NCBI RefSeq assembly: GCF_014138285.1 | Contig: NZ_JACGXN010000015.1 | Coordinates: 54,950-118,949 of the forward strand | Direction: 5' to 3' | Length of the DNA stretch: 64,000 nucleotides | Origin: Phyllobacterium myrsinacearum | Lineage (GTDB): Bacteria; Pseudomonadota; Alphaproteobacteria; Rhizobiales; Rhizobiaceae | In this document: positions 28,375-36,589 of the stretch, piece by piece | Numbering within the stretch: position 1 is the first letter of the stretch | How the letters are laid out: every line of letters begins with the position of its first letter | Notes under the pieces: generated by a model | The model's input: the letters and a program-made list of their open reading frames with translations, nothing else | Told to the model about the DNA's origin: nothing | Databases searched by the model: none | Position numbers and translations under genes: made by a program

Positions 28375-29244
28375 TCAATCCTGCAGCCCGACCAATTCCC
28401 GAATCTGCCCCGGTGTCACTCCTTCCAAACGCAGAGCGCGCAACGCGGTGTCCTTGCGGCTCTTGGAAAGTTTCTGGCCATCATGATCAAGGATTAGGTC
28501 ATGGTGATGATAGGCGGGCGGCTGCAGCCCAAGAATATGCTGCAGGAGGCGGTGGATGCTGGTGGCCTGAAACAGGTCCTTGCCGCGTACGACATGGGTG
28601 ATGCCCTGCAAGGCATCGTCGATGACAACGGAGAGGTGATAACTGGTCGGCATGTCCTTACGGGCGATGATGACATCGCCCCAGTCCTGTGGGCGGGCGG
28701 CGATATTGGAGCCGCCATCCGCCGTTTCCTGCCAGAACAATGGCTCCCCCACATGTTCAAGGGCGCGATCCATATTCAGCCGCCATGAGAATGGCAGGCC
28801 CTCATTCATGCGTTGCGCGCGCTGGCGATGTGTCAGCATACGGTCCGTGGGCGGATAGAGTGCCGCACCATCCGGATCGTGTGGCCAGGCACGACCTTGC
28901 GCCATTACTTTCTGCATTTCACGCCTGATATCGCTCCGGCTGAGAAAAGCGGGATAAACCAGATCCATGCGGATCAGCCGATCGAGCGATTCCCGGTAGA
29001 CCTCGAAATGCTCCGACTGGCGGCGGACAGGCGTTTCCCAGTCGAACCCCAGCCAGTGCAAATCCTCCTGCATTGTGGCTTCGAGTTGCGGCGTGCAACG
29101 TTCGCGGTCAATATCCTCCATGCGCAGGAGAAGGCGCCCGGCTGCTGCATGCGCCATGCGCTGGTTGAGAAGTGCGGAATAGGCATGGCCAAGATGCAGA
29201 TGGCCATTGGGACTGGGAGCAAAGCGAAAAACCGGAACAGTCAT
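28375..29244 (-). CDS. gluQ: Glutamyl-Q tRNA(Asp) synthetase
   Basis: 289 residues from the ATG at 29244 (MTVPVFRFAPSPNGHLHLGH); an ATG six codons upstream (29262) has a somewhat better AAGG site. A truncated GluRS-like class I enzyme that charges glutamate onto the queuosine of tRNA-Asp. Class I motifs HLHLGH and KLSKS are present; the anticodon-binding domain of GluRS is absent, which is diagnostic. The open frame extends much further upstream but overlaps the divergent glycosylase gene antisense. A palindromic repeat begins 8 bases beyond its stop. Confidence 0.92.
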   Translation of the reverse strand: MTVPVFRFAPSPNGHLHLGHAYSALLNQRMAHAAAGRLLLRMEDIDRERCTPQLEATMQEDLHWLGFDWETPVRRQSEHFEVYRESLDRLIRMDLVYPAFLSRSDIRREMQKVMAQGRAWPHDPDGAALYPPTDRMLTHRQRAQRMNEGLPFSWRLNMDRALEHVGEPLFWQETADGGSNIAARPQDWGDVIIARKDMPTSYHLSVVIDDALQGITHVVRGKDLFQATSIHRLLQHILGLQPPAYHHHDLILDHDGQKLSKSRKDTALRALRLEGVTPGQIRELVGLQD

Positions 29245-29317
29245 GAATTCGGATTCTTGCATGAAGACCTTGTCGATTGATACGGTGTTTGTCCCGAGAA
29301 GAAAAGTGAACGGTTCC

Positions 29318-29962
29318 ATGCGCAGAATAGACACGCTTGATGATGTTGCGGAAGGGCTGGCCGCCCTGTTGGCGCTGCATCCCGAACTTGTGGCGATTGC
29401 CGAGCGCGCCGGGCCCCTGCCGCTGCGAAGACAGGCACCGGGTTTCGAGAGCCTTGCCTCGGTGATTGTCTCGCAGCAGGTGTCGAAGGCCAGTGCCGAT
29501 TCGATCTGGAAGCGGCTCATCCAGCATGTCGACCCTCTGACTCCGGAAAATTACATCAAGGCAGGGGAAGAAGCCTGGCGTTTGGCGGGTTTGTCGCGCG
29601 CCAAACAGGCGACGCTGGCTCGGATCAGCGAGGCGATCATCGCCGGAGAGCTTGATCTGTTCGATCTGTGCGACCGGCCTATTGAAGAAGCCATGACCGT
29701 CATGACCAGTGTGAAGGGAATCGGGCCGTGGACGGCGGAAGTCTATCTGCTGTTTTCGGCCGGGCATGCGGATGTCTTTCCTTCGGGAGACGTCGCTTTG
29801 CAGCACGCCTATGCGCACGCCTATGCCGAATCAGTGAAGCCTGATTCGAAATCCCTACGACTTTTGGCCGAGCGCTGGACGCCTTGGAGGGGTGTCGCAG
29901 CCCGGCTTTTCTGGGCTTATTACGCTGCGACCCGTGGCCGGGATGGCACACCGGTCGGATGA
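29318..29962 (+). CDS. DNA-3-methyladenine glycosylase II (AlkA-like)
   Basis: 214 residues from the ATG at 29318 (MRRIDTLDD). Removes alkylated bases in base-excision repair. The helix-hairpin-helix VKGIGPWTAE is at 132-141 and the catalytic Asp is Asp158 in FPSGDVALQ; no iron-sulfur cluster cysteines, so AlkA/Mag-like, not Nth. It lacks the N-terminal beta domain of E. coli AlkA, as in the short bacterial form. Divergent from gluQ (73 bases between starts). Confidence 0.9.
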   Translation: MRRIDTLDDVAEGLAALLALHPELVAIAERAGPLPLRRQAPGFESLASVIVSQQVSKASADSIWKRLIQHVDPLTPENYIKAGEEAWRLAGLSRAKQATLARISEAIIAGELDLFDLCDRPIEEAMTVMTSVKGIGPWTAEVYLLFSAGHADVFPSGDVALQHAYAHAYAESVKPDSKSLRLLAERWTPWRGVAARLFWAYYAATRGRDGTPVG

Positions 29963-30058
29963 AGTTGAAATAACGGGGTTTTTCGCAGCCTGCGATGCAA
30001 TGCCGCTTCACATTCCTGTCACCTCAAGCTTACAATAATGGGGCCTGATGGTTGGACT

Positions 30059-30066
30059 AGGAGGTG
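30059..30066 (+). promoter_or_regulatory. Ribosome-binding site that selects a TTG start
   Basis: AGGAGGTG is a full-length anti-16S match whose core ends 7 bases before the TTG at 30072. It lies within the frame downstream of the ATG at 30048, which has no such site, so the TTG is the more likely start. Confidence 0.75.
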
Positions 30067-30071
30067 ATTCC

Positions 30072-30629
30072 TTGACAATAGCCGTCTCGCCGGACGGGTT
30101 ACCGGCCCTGGTACTCAATGCGGACTATCGTCCGCTCAGTTATTATCCCTTGTCGCTGTGGTCCTGGCAGGACGCGATCAAGGCGGTCTTTCTTGACCGT
30201 GTGAATATCGTTGCTGAATACGAGCATGAGGTTTCCTCTCCCTCGTTCGCAATGCGGGTACCGAGCGTCGTTTCCCTTAAAACCTACATCAAGCCGTCGC
30301 GCACGCCTGCCTTTACGCGATTCAATGTTTTCCTGCGCGACCGGTTCGAATGCCAGTATTGCGGGTCAGAGGATGATTTGACGTTCGATCATGTCATTCC
30401 GCGCTGCGCTGGTGGTGCCACGATCTGGGAAAATGTCGTTGCTGCCTGTTCGCCCTGCAATCTGCGCAAGGGCGGGCTCATGCCGGATCGCGCCAAGATG
30501 TGGCCGCGACAGAAGCCCTATCCGCCGACAGTGCATGATCTGCACAATAATGGCCGGATGTTCCCGCCGAACCATCTGCACGAAAGCTGGATGGATTATC
30601 TCTATTGGGATGTCGAACTGGAGCCGTAA
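30072..30629 (+). CDS. HNH endonuclease family protein
   Basis: 185 residues if translation begins at the TTG at 30072 (MTIAVSPDGLPALVLN). An in-frame ATG at 30048 would give 193 residues but lacks a ribosome-binding site. Zinc/HNH module: CQYC (94-97), DHVIPRCAGG with His107, and CSPCNLRKGG (from Cys126). The N-terminal part, PALVLNADYRPLSYYPLSLW, is the conserved prefix of a housekeeping HNH family found across alphaproteobacteria; target and role unknown. Not part of a restriction cassette. A strong terminator follows. Confidence 0.9.
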   Translation: MTIAVSPDGLPALVLNADYRPLSYYPLSLWSWQDAIKAVFLDRVNIVAEYEHEVSSPSFAMRVPSVVSLKTYIKPSRTPAFTRFNVFLRDRFECQYCGSEDDLTFDHVIPRCAGGATIWENVVAACSPCNLRKGGLMPDRAKMWPRQKPYPPTVHDLHNNGRMFPPNHLHESWMDYLYWDVELEP

Positions 30630-30654
30630 GACCCCCAGTTCCGGATCGTTTGCG

Positions 30655-30679
30655 AAGGCGGCCTCAGGCCGCCTTTTTT
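30655..30679 (+). terminator. Rho-independent terminator of the HNH gene
   Basis: AAGGCGGCC (30655-30663), loop TCA, GGCCGCCTT (30667-30675), then TTTT. The loop is exactly the stop codon of the convergent dsbB gene, so the terminator is embedded in the end of dsbB. Confidence 0.85.
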
Positions 30680-31170
30680 GCACCGCGAAAAGCAATGGCC
30701 GCGAGAATGAGGCTGGCAATCGCATTCCAGCCGGCGAAGGACAGGCCGAGCACGCGCAGGGCTGCCGTATCGCATGCGGGCGGGTGGATGGCATTCATGT
30801 CATTCAGCAGATTGCCGGCATTGGTGGTGATTGACATGCTGACCGCCGTGCAATCGGTCGGACCCGCCCAGAATTTCCACTCGACACCGGAATGGAACAC
30901 CGCAAGCCCGAGGCCGATGAGCATCAGTATGCCGCCGAGTGCGAGAAGCGTACGTGTGAGGGCGGCTGGCCAGCGATAGGCCGATGCGAGAACAGCCAGC
31001 GCCATCAGCGGTATGCCGGCGTAGTACGGAAAGCGCTGCTCGAGACACAATTTGCACGGCAGATAGCCGCCGATATACTGGAAGCCAAGCGCCGAGCCTA
31101 CGGTGACGATCATGGCAAGGAGCAGGAATACCGCTGTCTTGAGATGCGGCGAAGAGCGGGTCGTCGTCAT
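30664..31170 (-). CDS. dsbB: Disulfide bond formation protein B
   Basis: 168 residues, four membrane helices. Reoxidises periplasmic DsbA by passing electrons to quinone. First periplasmic Cys pair CKLC (Cys39, Cys42), second pair Cys107 and Cys133. E. coli DsbB has CVLC at the first site. Tail is short and basic (RGAKKAA). The stop codon sits in the loop of the neighbouring gene's terminator. 40 bases upstream lies the YqaA-type gene on the same strand, so the pair may be an operon. Confidence 0.9.
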   Translation of the reverse strand: MTTTRSSPHLKTAVFLLLAMIVTVGSALGFQYIGGYLPCKLCLEQRFPYYAGIPLMALAVLASAYRWPAALTRTLLALGGILMLIGLGLAVFHSGVEWKFWAGPTDCTAVSMSITTNAGNLLNDMNAIHPPACDTAALRVLGLSFAGWNAIASLILAAIAFRGAKKAA

Positions 31171-31210
31171 GATGGTGCAGACATCCTCATTTGGATTGGG
31201 CTTACGTCGT

Positions 31211-31801
31211 TCAGGAGCTGTAATAGTGCAGTATGGCGTAAAGGAGGATCAGCACGCCGGCGGCTGCCGCGGCGATCAGACCAAGACGTTTCTCGATGAA
31301 ATCGCGGATCGGTTCGCCATAGCGCCGCAGAAGCCAGGCCAGAAAGAAGAAGCGGGCACCGCGCGTCACCACCGCCGAAACGATGAATAGCCAGATATTG
31401 ATGTTTGCCGCGCCGGACAGGATCGTGACGATCTTCATCGGCGGCAAATGCGCCAGACCCGAGGTGATCAGCAGGAGGAGGATCGCGTCGGCGCTGGTCG
31501 AGCCACGCATCTGTTCGAAGGCGTCGAGCTTGCCGTAGAATTCGAGGACAGGTTTTGCCAGGGCTTCATAAGCATAATGGCCAAGAAACCAGCCCGCGAT
31601 ACCGCCAAGCACCGAGAAAATCGTGGCAACGAGGGCATAACGATAAGCACGTTCAGGCCGGGCCAGTGCCATGGGCAGATAGAGCACGTCGGCTGGGACA
31701 ACAAAGACGGAGCTTTCGACAAAGGCAATGAAGGCCAGCCAGACTTCGGCCGATTTGCGCGCGGCAAGTGACATTGTCCAATCGTAAAGTCTGCGCAGCA
31801 T
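31211..31801 (-). CDS. YqaA family (DedA/SNARE-associated-like) membrane protein
   Basis: 196 residues with about five hydrophobic segments. The FIAFVESSVFVVPADVLYLPMAL start and the later LITSGLAHLPPMKIVTILSGAANINIWLFI block are typical of the YqaA branch of the DedA/SNARE-associated family, which includes undecaprenyl-phosphate flippases. Which lipid it handles is unknown. The 284 bases upstream hold only weak promoter-like sequence before the tRNA gene. Confidence 0.85.
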   Translation of the reverse strand: MLRRLYDWTMSLAARKSAEVWLAFIAFVESSVFVVPADVLYLPMALARPERAYRYALVATIFSVLGGIAGWFLGHYAYEALAKPVLEFYGKLDAFEQMRGSTSADAILLLLITSGLAHLPPMKIVTILSGAANINIWLFIVSAVVTRGARFFFLAWLLRRYGEPIRDFIEKRLGLIAAAAAGVLILLYAILHYYSS

Positions 31802-32085
31802 AAAGTGATTCCTGTTGGTGTCTGTTCAGTGAGGCCTGCGATCCTTTAACCCATACCCGGGCAAAACGGAATCGTCTGCCGGGAATTTGTCTGTTGTTTT
31901 TGGATCACTGGCAGGGTGATTGGACCTTTCCGGTTGCAAATGCGGCTCTACCGGCCCTGTTTCCTCTTCGCAACACACAGTGATGTTATCCCGGCAGAAA
32001 ACGTTTGAATGGTGTTGACCGAAGTGGGGTCTGCCTGTATTTGGCTTTTACGGTCGTGGTTTGCCCACGGTCGGTGCACATTGCG

Positions 32086-32170
32086 GCCCCCTTGGCGGAA
32101 TTGGTAGACGCGCCTGACTCAAAATCAGGTTCCGAGAGGAGTGCTGGTTCGATTCCGGCAGGGGGCACCA
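32086..32170 (+). tRNA. tRNA-Leu (anticodon CAA)
   Basis: 85 bases with encoded CCA. Acceptor GCCCCCT pairs with AGGGGGC; the anticodon stem CCTGA/TCAGG encloses the loop CTCAAAA, anticodon CAA at 32120-32122, reading UUG. The D-arm GGCGGAATTGGTAGACGC, a class II variable arm and TTC-loop GGTTCGATTCC are intact. No duplicated 3' end was seen downstream, so no evidence that it serves as an attachment site here. The 292 bases downstream to the next gene show no further RNA gene. Confidence 0.95.
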
Positions 32171-32462
32171 ATGATTGGCATTCAGCCGGTATTTCAGATT
32201 CCCGATGGTCAGACGTCTGTGCGGCACCTTTTCAGGTGCAGCTGCCGCAATGCTCCAACCAATCATCCGCATTGTTTTCCTTCAGTCTCTTGCCAGCTTT
32301 CGCCAATTTGTCAGCCCGCTTCATCGACATAAATACAAAGTGAAGCGTCACAGAATTGTTGTGGCAGCGGGAATATGGTTTGCTCCGAGGGCTGCAAACT
32401 TGGATTGAAATTCTGGTTTGCGTGCAATTTTTAATTGCTTTTCAACCCAGGGAGATAACGAA

Positions 32463-33152
32463 ATGTCACAGACACCGACAATTATTCTCGTGCACGGATT
32501 TTGGGGCGGAGCCGCCCACTGGAGCAAAGTCATTGTTGAATTGACCCGTCTCGGGCATACGTCGCTCAAAGCGGTTGAACTGCCTTTGACATCCCTGGCT
32601 GATGATGCCGAGCGCACGCGCAAAATGATTGCGCAGGAAAGCGGTCCGGTGCTGCTGGTCGGTCATTCCTATGGCGGCGCCGTGATCACGGAAGCCGGCA
32701 ATCATCCCAACGTGGTCGGCCTTGTCTACGTCGCGGCCTTTGCCCCCGATGCTGGCGAAAGTCCCGGCGCTATCACCCAGAAGAATCCGCCACTTGGTGC
32801 GCCCAACCTTGCGCCCGATAGTGATGGCTATCTCTGGGTCAAGCAGGACAAGTTCCATGAAAGCTTCTGTCAGGATCTGACGGCGGATGAGGGGCGCGTG
32901 ATGGGCGTGACCCAGAAGGCACCGCTGGCCAGTACATTCGGCAATGAGATCAGCAACCCGGCGTGGAAATCGAAGAACAGCTGGTATCAGATTTCAAGTG
33001 ACGACCGCATGATCCATCCGGCCAATCAGGAGTGGATGTCGGGTCGGTTGAGCGCAAAGAAAGTGATCACGCTCAAAGCGAGCCATGCTTCGCTGGCTTC
33101 AAAGCCTGTCGAGGTTTCGGCCCTGATCGATGAGGCTGCGAAGTATCAGTGA
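32463..33152 (+). CDS. Alpha/beta-fold hydrolase (RsbQ/EstC-like esterase type)
   Basis: 229 residues from the ATG at 32463 (MSQTPTIILVHGFWGG), with AGGGAGA ribosome-binding site; a 15-codon upstream extension is unlikely. HGFWGG forms the oxyanion hole (11-16), nucleophile Ser69 is in GHSYGG, and the His is likely that of KASHASL near residue 214. Matches the pyrethroid-hydrolase/salicylate-esterase-like subfamily, often without a known substrate. First gene of the stretch behind tRNA-Leu. Confidence 0.87.
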   Translation: MSQTPTIILVHGFWGGAAHWSKVIVELTRLGHTSLKAVELPLTSLADDAERTRKMIAQESGPVLLVGHSYGGAVITEAGNHPNVVGLVYVAAFAPDAGESPGAITQKNPPLGAPNLAPDSDGYLWVKQDKFHESFCQDLTADEGRVMGVTQKAPLASTFGNEISNPAWKSKNSWYQISSDDRMIHPANQEWMSGRLSAKKVITLKASHASLASKPVEVSALIDEAAKYQ

Positions 33153-33344
33153 TATGCGTTTCTGACGTATCAAACCTCGCATTCGGCAGAATGCGGGGCT
33201 TTTGTATCCTATGCATGGCGTCGCGGACCCCTTATAATCGGCTTGGTGATAAACCACATAAGCTTTGACCTTTCGATCTGGCAACCTTGCCATGGTGTCT
33301 TCATTCCAGATCGTGTGCAGACGTGATCAGGACGGGGTAATGCA

Positions 33345-34595
33345 ATGCAATCTTTGTTGGATGTGAACAAGAGTTCGCCGCGCGCGGGCGGTGTCTGGCC
33401 TGCGCAAAAGAGCGCGCTGCTGGATTGGCTGATGATCGAGACGCGGGAACAGCGGTTCATCGACAACATCCTGGTGGAGATGTGCGAAAGACTTGGCAAG
33501 GCGGGAATTCCCGTTGGCCGGGCGTCGCTGCATTTCCGAATTCAGCATCCGCAGTGGCGGGGAGCCCGGCTCTTGTGGAGAAAAGGTCTGGCAGAGGCGG
33601 AAATTCGCACATTTGAGTATGGATCCGAGCAGACTGCGGAGTATCTGAACAGCCCTCTCAATGACATTTTAACTGGGGCGGGCGAAGTTCGGCAGCGGCT
33701 GGAAGTAATAGACGCTGCCACGCCCCCATATCCGCTTTACGACGAACTGCGTGCCGAAGGGCTTACGGACTACGTCGCGTGGCCGCTTGATCACACCCTC
33801 GGCAAACGTCACGTGGTGGCCTTCGCGACCGATCGGCGTGGCGGTTTTACGGATGAGCATATCGCTGCGTTGTACGATCTGATGCCTGCATTGGCCATTG
33901 TCAGCGAGATCCGGCTGAAAAACCGATTCGCCCGAACGCTGCTCGAAACCTATGTCGGACCGCATGCCAGCGAGCAGATTCTAGCGGGAGCAACAACCCG
34001 CGGCAGCGGTGTTACCGTGGGTGCGGCAATCCTGATCTGTGACCTGCGCGATTTTACGGCGATCTCGGATGCCTGGCCGCGCGATAATGTGATCGAGCTT
34101 CTTAATGGCTATTTCGACGCCATGTCAGAACCGATCGAGAAATATGGCGGCGAAATTCTCAAGTTCATGGGCGATGGCCTGCTGGCGATTTTCCCGCTGA
34201 GCAATCCAACTGCCTGCGTCGACCTGTTGCGGGCTATCAGCGAAGCACAGGCGGCCATGAGCACGTTGAACGCAGAGCATGTGCGCGAGGGCCGCAAACC
34301 GCTCGGCTATGGCATCGGCGTTCACGTGGGTGATGTCATGTATGGCAATATAGGCTCGCGCAAGCGGCTTGACTTCACGGTCATCGGGCCCGCCGTCAAT
34401 ATTGCTTCCCGTCTGGAAACCCTGACCAAGCAGGTCAAGCGTCCCGTGCTCCTGTCGAAGACCTTTGTCGATCTCGCCGGGTGCGCGGCAAAACTGGAAA
34501 ATCTGGGTTCCTATTTGCTTCGGGGCCTCGACGAACCCATTGATGTGTTTGCGTTCTCCGGTGATTGTCTTACTGTGAACGACGTTTCTGCGTGA
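33345..34595 (+). CDS. Class III adenylate cyclase
   Basis: 416 residues. Residues 1-200 form a soluble N-terminal region, no membrane helix, partly resembling GAF-like sensor folds. The catalytic domain (about 220-385) has both metal aspartates (Asp233 in LICDLRDF, Asp277 in FMGDG), adenine-selecting Lys273 and Asp343, and transition-state Asn352 and Arg356 in NIASR. All are intact, so an active ATP cyclase is expected. Rhizobia have many such cyclases, each with a different sensor. 32 bases upstream of the BrnA-like gene and probably co-transcribed with it. Confidence 0.9.
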   Translation: MQSLLDVNKSSPRAGGVWPAQKSALLDWLMIETREQRFIDNILVEMCERLGKAGIPVGRASLHFRIQHPQWRGARLLWRKGLAEAEIRTFEYGSEQTAEYLNSPLNDILTGAGEVRQRLEVIDAATPPYPLYDELRAEGLTDYVAWPLDHTLGKRHVVAFATDRRGGFTDEHIAALYDLMPALAIVSEIRLKNRFARTLLETYVGPHASEQILAGATTRGSGVTVGAAILICDLRDFTAISDAWPRDNVIELLNGYFDAMSEPIEKYGGEILKFMGDGLLAIFPLSNPTACVDLLRAISEAQAAMSTLNAEHVREGRKPLGYGIGVHVGDVMYGNIGSRKRLDFTVIGPAVNIASRLETLTKQVKRPVLLSKTFVDLAGCAAKLENLGSYLLRGLDEPIDVFAFSGDCLTVNDVSA

Positions 34596-34627
34596 CGCAG
34601 TGAAGTGATATAACGAGGAGAACAAGC

Positions 34628-34864
34628 ATGGCACATTCACCGCGCAGACCGGTCAATCCGATGGATGCGGCCGAGGCGCTTTTCAAGCCGGTTGCCAAGG
34701 CTCCCGCACCATCCGTGCGCCAAGCACCGGTTGTGCCACAGGGCAAGGAGCTTGTTTCGATCCGGATCGATCGTGCTGTTCTGGAGCATTTCCAGCAGGA
34801 TGGCCCCGGCTGGCAGGACCGCATCAATGATGTTCTGCGGCAGGCCGTCCTGGGGAAGGCTTGA
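34628..34864 (+). CDS. BrnA-like antitoxin/DNA-binding small protein
   Basis: 78 residues. Polar N-terminus, then ELVSIRIDRAVLEHFQQDGPGWQDRINDVLRQAV, the ribbon-helix-helix pattern of BrnA (DUF4415) antitoxins. An excellent GAGGAGA ribosome-binding site precedes it. BrnA normally lies downstream of the RNase toxin BrnT; no BrnT-like frame is present on either side. It is therefore an orphan, perhaps a transcription regulator. Lies between the cyclase and an unknown small gene on the same strand. Confidence 0.75.
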   Translation: MAHSPRRPVNPMDAAEALFKPVAKAPAPSVRQAPVVPQGKELVSIRIDRAVLEHFQQDGPGWQDRINDVLRQAVLGKA

Positions 34865-34906
34865 GCCCATGCACCACACATTTGTCTGATATGCCGGAGC
34901 GCCAGC

Positions 34907-35257
34907 ATGAATGATTTCCATATCGGCCAGAAGGTCGTTTGCATCGACGATAAATTCAAGAATGTCAGCATCGACCAGCTTATACGCAAGGGCCAGATCT
35001 ACACGGTCCGCTGGGTTGGCATGTACAAGCATTATGTCGATGGCGAGTTCGTCGGCATCAAGGTCGAAGAAATCCACCGTGGCAACGACGATGGACCTGA
35101 GGGCTATGGTGCCGCCGACATGCCCTATCGTGCGACGCGATTCCGCCCGCTGGTCAAGGACAAGATCGGTTCCTTGCGTAAGCTGCTGGCGCCCAAGCCG
35201 GATGCGCCGGTCGAACCGGAAAAGACAGGCCCCGTGAAGAAGAAGGAAAAGGTGTGA
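34907..35257 (+). CDS. Hypothetical 116-residue protein
   Basis: Begins MNDFHIGQKVVCIDDKFKN and contains LIRKGQIYTVRWVG, VGIKVEEIH and YRATRFRPL: alternating hydrophobic strands typical of a small SH3-like barrel, followed by a charged Pro/Glu/Lys tail (about 90-116). Ribosome-binding site GGAG upstream. Proteins of this pattern are widespread in Rhizobiales and phages without assigned function; I recognise the pattern but not a named family. Last of the cyclase-BrnA cluster; it converges on the acyltransferase gene. Confidence 0.7.
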   Translation: MNDFHIGQKVVCIDDKFKNVSIDQLIRKGQIYTVRWVGMYKHYVDGEFVGIKVEEIHRGNDDGPEGYGAADMPYRATRFRPLVKDKIGSLRKLLAPKPDAPVEPEKTGPVKKKEKV

Positions 35258-35305
35258 GCCTTGGCGCGATATCCGTGAAAGGGACATCGCGCGAAGAAAT
35301 CTGCA

Positions 35306-36589
35306 TCATTTCCGGCCGGTCAGTTCACGCAGGCGTTCGCGGACGATACGGGCAATGTTCTGGGTACGCCGGTAGAGGTGAATCTGGGACGCCGCCTGGC
35401 GGGCTGCCCGATCCGATGTCGGGGTCAGGCCGATAACCAGCGTGCCAACGCTTTCGCGTTCCTGAAACAGGCGGGATGCCACCGGATGATCGGGGACAGC
35501 GCAGGAATCCGTGCGCTGGATATTCGGATCATCCAGATGGTTCTTCAACATCTCGATCATCAGAAGCACGCCGGGCGAATAGGTGGCGAGACTCTCGTCA
35601 TAGGCGGTTTTCCACGTCCACGCCTGACCGGCTTCAACGAAGACAACGAGAACGGCGATCGTCTTGCCATCGAGTTCCAGTGTGTGGATGCGGGCAAGGT
35701 CGCGACCGGCGAGATTGTTGACGGCTTCGCGGGCAAAGGCGGCGCGGAACCGATCAACCGCCATTGCAGAACCGCGCTGGCCCTTCCAGCCACTGGCCTC
35801 AAGCACCAGAAAATCCTCGAGGCGGGCGCGGATGTCTTCTTCGGTACGACTGACCGTGTAGGTCAGTTTGCCCTTTTCCGACAGGCGCCGCCACAAGCGG
35901 CGATACTCTTTGGCATGGCGCGCACCCAGCGCTTCACGCAGGTACTCGTCACCTTCCTTGATGCTTTCAAGGAATGGCCGCTCCACCGTGCCGATCGTAA
36001 TGGCGGGCAGGTTGCGATCAAGGGCAACAGCGCGGAAAAGCTGGGCAACCGGACGGTTCAGCAGCAGATCCGGCAAAACCATCACCTCCGGGAATTTCAG
36101 ATGCTTGCGCGCCAGCATGTCGAACAGATCGCTGAGAACGCCGATGGGATCGTCGCGGTCGATCAGCGGGGAACCTTGCGGGCCAAAAGGTGTCGCCCAT
36201 GCGCGCAGAATCGAGGCGGAAAAGGTGAAGCCGGGACGCTCGATCGTATAGGGCATCAGAAACCGCAAACGGCTCTTCGTCTCATTCTCGTCGCGCATAA
36301 CCATGAAACGAACCTGACGATCGTCGAGTCGCGGCATGGCGGGCGCGAGAAAGCGGGGATTAAAGAAAACGTTCGGCTCGATGGTGCGGTAGCTCAGATA
36401 TTCCAGTTCTTTTGTGAGGTCGAACCCGGCGGAAGCGGAATAGACGGAAAGTTTGCGGGGTACACCGCGCGCGCCGAGTGTTTCCTCGATCTGTTTGGCG
36501 GCATCGCGTGATTCGAATCCGGCGAGCTGCGAAATGATCTGCGAGGAAGGGCCACCGGCCAGTTCTTCGAGAAGCGGTATTGCAGCCAT
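35306..36589 (-). CDS. BioF2-like (CelD/FemX-type) acetyltransferase
   Basis: 427 residues. A GNAT fold of the BioF2-like type (PF13480) covers about 210-370, with the typical HAKEYRRLWRRL and LEASGWKGQRGSAM segments followed by FREAV-like and ELDGKTIAVLVVF strands. Such proteins are frequent in exopolysaccharide loci, where CelD-like members acylate sugars. Its ATG overlaps the stop of the flippase gene (TGATG), so the two are translationally coupled. Substrate not readable. Confidence 0.8.
   Translation of the reverse strand: MAAIPLLEELAGGPSSQIISQLAGFESRDAAKQIEETLGARGVPRKLSVYSASAGFDLTKELEYLSYRTIEPNVFFNPRFLAPAMPRLDDRQVRFMVMRDENETKSRLRFLMPYTIERPGFTFSASILRAWATPFGPQGSPLIDRDDPIGVLSDLFDMLARKHLKFPEVMVLPDLLLNRPVAQLFRAVALDRNLPAITIGTVERPFLESIKEGDEYLREALGARHAKEYRRLWRRLSEKGKLTYTVSRTEEDIRARLEDFLVLEASGWKGQRGSAMAVDRFRAAFAREAVNNLAGRDLARIHTLELDGKTIAVLVVFVEAGQAWTWKTAYDESLATYSPGVLLMIEMLKNHLDDPNIQRTDSCAVPDHPVASRLFQERESVGTLVIGLTPTSDRAARQAASQIHLYRRTQNIARIVRERLRELTGRK

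Noticed and set aside
32171..32462. Integration (attachment) site next to tRNA-Leu
   Set aside because: No repeat of the tRNA 3' end and no integrase in the window.
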